From positions 1 through 8,970 of the forward strand of contig JAICQA010000090.1 of assembly GCA_025929595.1 (NCBI GenBank): DNA of 8,970 bases, written 5' to 3'. The stretch comes from Xanthobacteraceae bacterium (lineage in GTDB: Bacteria; Pseudomonadota; Alphaproteobacteria; Rhizobiales; Xanthobacteraceae). The notes beneath the pieces were generated by a model. That model did not search any database, was not told the origin of the DNA, and worked only from the letters and a program-made list of their open reading frames with translations. The translations under genes and the position numbers were made by a program. The first letter of the stretch is position 1; every line of letters starts with the position of its first letter. Of this stretch, positions 4,628 to 8,970 are shown piece after piece.

Positions 4628-5992
4628 ATGTCTTTTGACCAACTCGGACTGAGCGACAAGGTGCAAGCCGCCGTCGCCACCTCCGGCTATACGACCCCCA
4701 CCCCCATTCAAGAACAAGCGATCCCGCACGTGCTGCAACGGCGCGACGTGCTCGGCATCGCACAGACCGGCACCGGCAAGACCGCCGCCTTCACACTGCC
4801 GATGCTGACGCTGCTCGAGAAAGGCCGCGCGCGTGCGCGCATGCCGCGCACGCTGATCCTGGAGCCGACGCGCGAACTGGCGGCGCAGGTCGAAGAAAGC
4901 TTCGAGAAATACGGCAAGAACCACAAGCTGAGCATGGCGCTGCTGATTGGCGGCGTTTCCTTCGATGACCAGGATGCGAAACTCACGCGCGGCGTAGACG
5001 TCCTGATCGCGACGCCGGGCCGCCTGCTCGACCACTTCGAACGCGGCCGCCTGTTGCTCTCCGGCATCGAGGTCCTCGTGATCGACGAAGCGGACCGCAT
5101 GCTCGACATGGGTTTCATCCCGGACATCGAACGCATCTGCAAGCTGACGCCGTTCACCCGTCAGACTCTCTTCTTCTCGGCGACGATGCCCCCGGAAATC
5201 CAGCGGCTCGTCGGCCAATTCCTGACCAACCCGATCAAGATCGAGGTGTCGCGCCCCGCTTCGACCGTCGATGCCGTCACCCAAATCCTCGTGTCGTCAG
5301 CCTCCGATCCGGCGAAGAAGCGCGAGATCCTGCGCGCCCTCATCCGCGCCGAAACCAACATCAAAAACGGCATTATTTTCTGTAACCGCAAGACAGAGGT
5401 GGCAAAGCTTCACCGCTCGCTCGTGCGCCACGGCTTTTCGGCGATCGCGCTGCACGGCGACATGGACCAGCGCTCGCGCATGAACGCGCTGGAGTCGTTC
5501 CGCAAGGGTGAAGTGACGCTTCTGATCGCGAGCGACGTCGCGGCGCGCGGTCTTGATATCCCCGACGTCAGCCATGTGTTCAATTTCGACGTGCCGCACC
5601 ATGCGGAGGATTACGTTCACCGCATCGGCCGCACGGGCCGCGCAGGACGTGCCGGCGCGTCCTTCACCATCGCATCGTCCGCGGACGGCAAGTCGGTGGC
5701 GGCGATCGAGAAGCTCATCGGCCGCAAGATCGAGTGGAAAGACGCGCCTGCCCCGGTTGAGGACAGCGCGCCGCGCAAGACCGAGCACAAGGGGCGCCGC
5801 CGCGAACGGGACAACAAGCGCGCCGCGCCGGCCGAACGGACCGAGGACGGCCGCGAGCGAGCCGATTCTCGGCCACCCCAGGAGCGCGAACCGCGCCGCC
5901 CGCAGCGGCAACCGGTCGAGCCCTCGGGCGATGCCGTAGCCAGTCACCTGCCGGCCTTCCTGCTGCGGCCGGTGCCGGTGAAGGCGGGATAA
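4628..5992 (+). CDS. rhlE: DEAD-box ATP-dependent RNA helicase, RhlE type
   Basis: A 454-residue RNA helicase with the full set of motifs: Q motif (F3 and Q28 in PTPIQEQA), motif I AQTGTGKT (45-52), Ia PTRELA, Ib TPGR, motif II DEAD (153-156), motif III SAT (184-186), motif V ARGLDIP and motif VI HRIGRTGR (331-338). It would unwind short RNA duplexes with ATP in ribosome assembly and RNA turnover. After the two RecA-like domains (to about residue 375) comes a low-complexity tail of about 80 residues rich in Arg, Glu, Pro and Lys, typical of RhlE-like proteins and likely to bind RNA or the degradosome. The tail ends in an ordered-looking HLPAFLLRPVPVKAG, which I recall as recurrent in rhizobial homologues. 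The ATG at 4628 has only a weak purine run (gga) before it. The assignment to RhlE rather than another DEAD-box subgroup rests on overall resemblance. Confidence 0.93.
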   Translation: MSFDQLGLSDKVQAAVATSGYTTPTPIQEQAIPHVLQRRDVLGIAQTGTGKTAAFTLPMLTLLEKGRARARMPRTLILEPTRELAAQVEESFEKYGKNHKLSMALLIGGVSFDDQDAKLTRGVDVLIATPGRLLDHFERGRLLLSGIEVLVIDEADRMLDMGFIPDIERICKLTPFTRQTLFFSATMPPEIQRLVGQFLTNPIKIEVSRPASTVDAVTQILVSSASDPAKKREILRALIRAETNIKNGIIFCNRKTEVAKLHRSLVRHGFSAIALHGDMDQRSRMNALESFRKGEVTLLIASDVAARGLDIPDVSHVFNFDVPHHAEDYVHRIGRTGRAGRAGASFTIASSADGKSVAAIEKLIGRKIEWKDAPAPVEDSAPRKTEHKGRRRERDNKRAAPAERTEDGRERADSRPPQEREPRRPQRQPVEPSGDAVASHLPAFLLRPVPVKAG

Positions 5993-6132
5993 CCGCCCGC
6001 ACCGCACACACCGGCGTCGGCGAACCGGCAATTTACCGGTCGTTCATCATCGCGGCCTAGGTTCCATCCAATCGATTGCCGAAGCGACCTGTCTCCTGTG
6101 GAGGTGGGCGGTTTGGCGGTGGGTGCTTGAAC
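5993..6132 (+). promoter_or_regulatory. intergenic region before the diguanylate cyclase gene
   Basis: The 140 bases between the rhlE stop and the chosen cyclase start contain a small hairpin, accgg (6024-6028) with ccggt (6036-6040), lacking a U-tract. A second inverted repeat, ctcc-tgt-ggag (6094-6104), covers the only strong Shine-Dalgarno-like run (ggagg, 6100-6104), which lies about 28 bases ahead of the likely start. No convincing promoter boxes were found; co-transcription with rhlE is possible. Confidence 0.3.
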
Positions 6133-7200
6133 GTGACCGATAGCGACGAATACGCGCGCACGATTGCCTACGCCGAAACGGCGATGGGCCAGATTCGGGC
6201 GTTGCGCCAGCCGGCCACCCCCCGCAACTTCGAAATCTGGTTCACCTACGCCACCGGACACAATCCGGAGCTCAATCAGGCCATCAACGACACGCTTGTG
6301 AAGGCAGGGCGGCTCACCGAGCAGGACCTTTCTTCGCTGTATGACCGCTATTTCTCCGCGGCACGCTTTTGCGACAAGGTCGACGAAGTCGGTGCGCGCA
6401 TCGTCGGTGAGATCGAGCAGGTCATGACTATGATCGAGACGGCGATCGGCAATTCCAACGACTTTTCACAGTCGCTGGCCGGCGCCCAGCGTGAAATCGT
6501 CACCTCGAGCGACCGCGAGCAGTTGCGCTTCATCGTCGAGACGCTGGTGCGGGCGACCAAGGAAGTCGAGGAGGCGAACCAGACGCTGCAAAAGCGGCTC
6601 GTCGACTCGCGCGAAGAGATCAACGTCCTTCAGGAAAACCTGGAGACGGTGCGCACGGAATCGCTGACCGATCCCCTGACGACGCTCGCCAATCGCAAGT
6701 TCTTCGAGGATTCGATCAAGGCCCTGCTCGAGGAGACCGAGAAGTCGGGCGCACCGTTGTCGGTCATTCTGACGGACATCGATCACTTCAAGAAATTCAA
6801 CGACACCTACGGCCACCTCACCGGCGACCAGGTGCTGCGGCTTGTCGCGATCGCGCTCAAGCAGAACGTCAAGGGCCAGGACGTGGCTGCCCGCTATGGC
6901 GGCGAAGAATTCGTCGTGCTGCTGCCGCGTACCGCGCTGATGGCGGCCGTGACGGTCGCCGACAACATCCGCCGCGCAGTGATGGGCAAGGAACTGATGC
7001 GCCGTTCGACCGGCGAAACGCTTGGCCGGGTCACGATCTCGCTCGGCGTCGCCACCTGGCGCAAGGGCGACACGGTTGCCGCGCTTCTTGAGCGCGCCGA
7101 CGCCTGCCTCTATGCGGCCAAGCACGGCGGACGCAACTGCGTCGTAGCCGAGACTGCCCTCGACGATTCTGAGACGGATCTCGAGGTCCGCGTCGCCTGA
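6133..7200 (+). CDS. diguanylate cyclase with C-terminal GGDEF domain
   Basis: About 355 residues from the GTG at 6133. It would join two GTP into cyclic di-GMP. The GGDEF domain occupies roughly residues 175-345: linker signature DPLTTLANR (180-188), metal-binding D215 in DIDHFKKFND, active-site GGEEF (256-260) and the late YAAKHGGRN block. The N-terminal half (PATPRNFEIWFTYATG, NPELNQAI) is a cytoplasmic helical domain seen before GGDEF domains in many rhizobial proteins; it is followed by a predicted coiled coil (about 135-175) that should aid dimerisation. There is no membrane segment. The usual inhibitory site RxxD five residues before the active loop reads KGQD (247-250), so its arginine is replaced by lysine and product inhibition may be weak. 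The start is uncertain: TTG at 6127 or 6076 are in frame. Its stop codon directly touches the stop of the opposing TfoX-like gene. Confidence 0.92.
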   Translation: MTDSDEYARTIAYAETAMGQIRALRQPATPRNFEIWFTYATGHNPELNQAINDTLVKAGRLTEQDLSSLYDRYFSAARFCDKVDEVGARIVGEIEQVMTMIETAIGNSNDFSQSLAGAQREIVTSSDREQLRFIVETLVRATKEVEEANQTLQKRLVDSREEINVLQENLETVRTESLTDPLTTLANRKFFEDSIKALLEETEKSGAPLSVILTDIDHFKKFNDTYGHLTGDQVLRLVAIALKQNVKGQDVAARYGGEEFVVLLPRTALMAAVTVADNIRRAVMGKELMRRSTGETLGRVTISLGVATWRKGDTVAALLERADACLYAAKHGGRNCVVAETALDDSETDLEVRVA

Positions 7201-7599
7201 TCAGCGCCTGGCTTTCCGCCGTTTGATATTCTTGGTCATCGGCGACGGCCGCTTCCGCTTCAACACCGACTTCTTTGCCGCCGCTCGCCGCGCCGCACCG
7301 AGCGCCGCCCTCGCCCATTGAGCCAGTTCGTCCGGATCGTCGAGCAGGCGTTCCGGCATCCGCCAAAACGACATCACCACGCGCCTGCGCTTTGCGCCGT
7401 AGGTGAAAGGCTTCTGGCCTTCGCGCTCGAAGGCGGGGGAGGTTTCGTCATCGGCCTTCAAGAAGATATCGCCGTTCGAAACGAGACCGATCATCAGGCC
7501 GTCGGCAAAAATCCCGGCGCCGCCGAACATGCGGCGTACCGAGACTCGGCCAAACCCGGAGAACAATTCGGAGATACGTTCGGAGTCGATGCCCGCCAC
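7201..7599 (-). CDS. TfoX N-terminal-domain protein
   Basis: A 132-residue protein with one TfoX/Sxy N-terminal domain: the RRMFGGAGIF motif (22-31), a following GLMIGLVSNGDIFLKAD strand block, the FTYGAKRRRVVMSFWRMPE block and a helix with DDPDELAQWARAAL. In gamma-proteobacteria TfoX regulates competence, but stand-alone N-domain proteins are widespread in Alphaproteobacteria with no established role, so a competence function should not be assumed. Residues 110-132 form a strongly basic Lys/Arg tail. The start is GTG at 7599, six bases after the sufA-type gene, which suggests it is the last cistron of the SUF operon. No strong ribosome binding site is seen, so translation may depend on coupling. 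It converges with the diguanylate cyclase with no bases between the two stop codons. Confidence 0.85.
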   Translation of the reverse strand: MAGIDSERISELFSGFGRVSVRRMFGGAGIFADGLMIGLVSNGDIFLKADDETSPAFEREGQKPFTYGAKRRRVVMSFWRMPERLLDDPDELAQWARAALGAARRAAAKKSVLKRKRPSPMTKNIKRRKARR

Positions 7600-7605
7600 G
7601 GGGGC

Positions 7606-8004
7606 TCAGGCGCGGCTTTCGGCGGACTCGGACTTCGCGGGCGCGAGCGTCACGGACTCCCCGCAGCCGCAGGCCGAGGTCTCGTTCGGATTGCGGAAGA
7701 CAAAGCGCGCTGAGAGCTTGTCAACCGTGAAGTCCATCTCGGTACCGAGCAGAAACAGCACGGCCGCGGGATCGACGAGCACGCGGACGCCCTCGCCCAG
7801 ATCCACCACGTCGTCGCCCTTGTTGACGCCTTCGGCGATATCCATCGTGTAGGTCATACCGGCGCAACCGCCCTTCTTGATGCCAAGACGGACGCCCGCA
7901 ACGGGCTTGCCCGCGCCGGCGACAATCTCGCGCACCCGCGTGGCAGCGGCGTCGGTGATGGAGAGAATCGCTGGGTTGGGGCGCTGGATGTTCATAAGCG
8001 TCAT
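7606..8004 (-). CDS. sufA: A-type iron-sulfur cluster carrier (SufA/IscA/HesB family)
   Basis: A 132-residue A-type carrier that receives iron-sulfur clusters from the SufBCD scaffold and passes them to target enzymes. The three conserved cluster-binding cysteines are present: C47 in KKGGCAGMTY and C112 and C114 in SACGCGES. The core (ITDAAATRVREIV, VRVLVDPAAVLFLLGTEMDF, FVFRNPNE) is typical. About 15 extra residues follow the last cysteine (SVTLAPAKSESAESRA), a little longer than usual. The ATG at 8004 is used here; the ATG at 7995 (MNIQRPNP) is an equally good start, since neither has a strong ribosome binding site. It lies 34 bases downstream of the sufT-like gene. Location in a SUF operon favours the name SufA over IscA. 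Confidence 0.92.
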   Translation of the reverse strand: MTLMNIQRPNPAILSITDAAATRVREIVAGAGKPVAGVRLGIKKGGCAGMTYTMDIAEGVNKGDDVVDLGEGVRVLVDPAAVLFLLGTEMDFTVDKLSARFVFRNPNETSACGCGESVTLAPAKSESAESRA

Positions 8005-8038
8005 CTTACCGGAAGATGGTTACCCAATATAGATGGGG

Positions 8039-8422
8039 TCACCAGAGATTGAGGGCAAGGCGTGCCTCTTCGGACATGCGGCTCTGGTCCCAGGGCGGGT
8101 CGAAGGTGACATTGACCTTCACCGGCCCCACGCCCTGCACCGAGCCGACGGCGTTCTCGACCATGCCGGGGAGTTCGACCGCGGCCGGGCAGTTCGGCGA
8201 GGTCAGCGTCATGTCGACAGTGACGGCGCGGTCGTCGGCGATGTCGACCTTGTAGATGAGGCCAAGCTCATAAATGTCGACCGGGATTTCGGGGTCGTAA
8301 ACAGACTTCAGGCCCGCGACGATGTCGTCGGTCAGACGCGCAAGTTCCTCGCCCGGAATCGCGGACTGGATCGCCGGAGTGTTCGGCGCCTCGGGGGCGG
8401 TTTCGGTCTTCTGGTCGGTCAT
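8039..8422 (-). CDS. sufT: SUF-system assembly protein SufT-like (DUF59/MIP18 family)
   Basis: A 127-residue MIP18/DUF59-family protein, an auxiliary factor for iron-sulfur cluster maturation. It shows the family hallmark DPEIPVDIYELGLIY (43-57), the TLTSPNCP motif with the conserved cysteine C78, and the C-terminal PPWDQSRMSEEARLALNLW (ending residue 127), which matches SUF-operon members rather than the phenylacetate protein PaaD. The first 25 residues are a low-complexity, Thr/Pro/Glu-rich extension. The start ATG overlaps the sufS stop in an ATGA arrangement, and an AGGA run lies about eight bases upstream, so translation is probably coupled to sufS. It sits between sufS and sufA, the usual place in alphaproteobacterial SUF operons. 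Function beyond cluster assembly or transfer is not settled for this family. Confidence 0.9.
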   Translation of the reverse strand: MTDQKTETAPEAPNTPAIQSAIPGEELARLTDDIVAGLKSVYDPEIPVDIYELGLIYKVDIADDRAVTVDMTLTSPNCPAAVELPGMVENAVGSVQGVGPVKVNVTFDPPWDQSRMSEEARLALNLW

Positions 8423-8970
8423 GCGAACAGGTCCTGCGCTTTCAGGAGCGCCTCGGCAAGGGTATCGATCTCCTGCGGCGTATTATACAGGGCAAACGAT
8501 GCCCTGCATGTGGCGGTGGTTCCAAATCGGTTCAAGAGCGGCAAAGCACAGTGCGTCCCGGCCCGCACGGCCACGCCTGAGCGGTCGATGACCGTCGCAA
8601 TGTCGTGGGCGTGCGCACCCTTCATTTCGAAGGAGAGGATCGCGCCCTTCTCCCTGGCCTGGCCCAGAATGCGCAGGCTGTTGATGCGCGACAGGCGATC
8701 GGTGGCGAGCTTCAGGAGCTCATCCTCGTGCGCGCGGATGCGCGCCTTGCCGATCGAGCGCACATAATCGATCGCCGCCGCGAGGCCGATCGCGGGAACA
8801 ATCGGCGGGGTGCCGGCCTCGAACTTGTGCGGCGTGTCGCCGTAAGTGACGGTCGCCTCGCTCACCTCACTGATCATCTCGCCGCCACCGAGAAACGGCG
8901 GCAGCTCATCCAGCCATTTCTTCTTCGCGTAGAGCACGCCGATGCCTGACGGCCCGTAGAGCTTGTGACC
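8419..8970 (-). CDS. sufS: cysteine desulfurase SufS, C-terminal part (5' end outside window)
   Basis: The C-terminal 183 residues of a group II (SufS/CsdA-type) cysteine desulfurase, a PLP enzyme that takes sulfur from L-cysteine for iron-sulfur cluster building. The fragment opens with GHKLYGPSGIGVLYAKK, whose lysine (third residue of the fragment) is the PLP-binding one. It continues with PPFLGGGEMI and the FEAGTPP motif, and carries the catalytic cysteine in VRAGTHCALPLL (C141 of the fragment). The residue two before the cysteine is Thr, where many SufS enzymes have His. It ends in ALLKAQDLFA, the normal C-terminus. The frame stays open to the window edge, so the start is upstream (beyond 8970). 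It is the first visible gene of the SUF cluster; sufBCD would be expected further upstream on the - strand. Confidence 0.94.
   Translation of the reverse strand, partial: GHKLYGPSGIGVLYAKKKWLDELPPFLGGGEMISEVSEATVTYGDTPHKFEAGTPPIVPAIGLAAAIDYVRSIGKARIRAHEDELLKLATDRLSRINSLRILGQAREKGAILSFEMKGAHAHDIATVIDRSGVAVRAGTHCALPLLNRFGTTATCRASFALYNTPQEIDTLAEALLKAQDLFA

Noticed and set aside
4441..4638. Short + frame in the hydrolase-rhlE intergenic region
   Set aside because: No ribosome binding site or recognisable sequence, and it overlaps the rhlE start in another frame. The region is better read as a promoter and leader.
4022..5284. Long open frame on the - strand (420 codons)
   Set aside because: It is antisense to the well-supported DEAD-box helicase and crosses into the hydrolase gene. 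It is a shadow frame created by high third-position GC.
5297..6031. Long - strand frame over the helicase 3' half
   Set aside because: Shadow of the helicase gene; Arg/Ala-rich and without any recognisable domain.
6466..7125. Long - strand frame opposite the GGDEF gene
   Set aside because: Antisense shadow of a clear diguanylate cyclase gene; no family features.

Overview
The window looks like a chromosomal segment of an alphaproteobacterium, most likely Hyphomicrobiales (Rhizobiales, Bradyrhizobium/Rhodopseudomonas/Xanthobacter-like). The support is high GC content with G/C-rich third positions, a rhizobial-type ParE end, an alphaproteobacterial PAS-family protein, a sufS-sufT-sufA gene order, and several GTG starts. 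I see no insertion sequence, phage gene, tRNA, rRNA or CRISPR array. The gene content is mostly ordinary housekeeping and signalling. The assignment to a group is from recognition only; no search was run.

Layout, left to right. Positions 2-553 hold the C-terminal end of parE (topoisomerase IV subunit B, + strand). A long gene-free stretch follows (554-1309). Its middle (about 705-1160) is packed with perfect hairpins, one with a GNRA-type tetraloop, and is best read as a structured non-coding RNA or conserved rhizobial non-coding element. Then come a small PilZ protein (+), a SET-domain lysine methyltransferase homologue (-) whose end overlaps the PilZ gene tail-to-tail, a small lipoprotein (-), and a PAS-domain protein (+). 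The PAS gene converges on cspA (-) across a perfect 11-bp hairpin. Upstream of cspA lie a possible coupled short ORF and an alpha/beta hydrolase (-). The hydrolase is divergent from an RhlE-type DEAD-box RNA helicase (+), which is followed by a GGDEF diguanylate cyclase (+). The cyclase stop codon directly abuts the stop of a TfoX-like gene on the other strand.

The right end (7201-8970, - strand) is the distal part of a SUF iron-sulfur cluster operon: sufS (cut by the window edge), sufT-like (DUF59/MIP18), sufA-type carrier, and the TfoX-N-domain gene as the last member. sufS and sufT overlap by 4 bases, and only 6 bases separate sufA from the TfoX-like gene, so the four are probably co-transcribed.

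Themes: SUF iron-sulfur assembly is the only clear pathway. Cyclic-di-GMP signalling is represented by a diguanylate cyclase and a PilZ receptor candidate about 4.5 kb apart. RNA handling is represented by a cold-shock protein and a DEAD-box helicase. The least explained parts are the structured stretch at 705-1160, the bacterial SET protein with a complete-looking post-SET zinc site, and the short ORF whose stop overlaps the cspA start.
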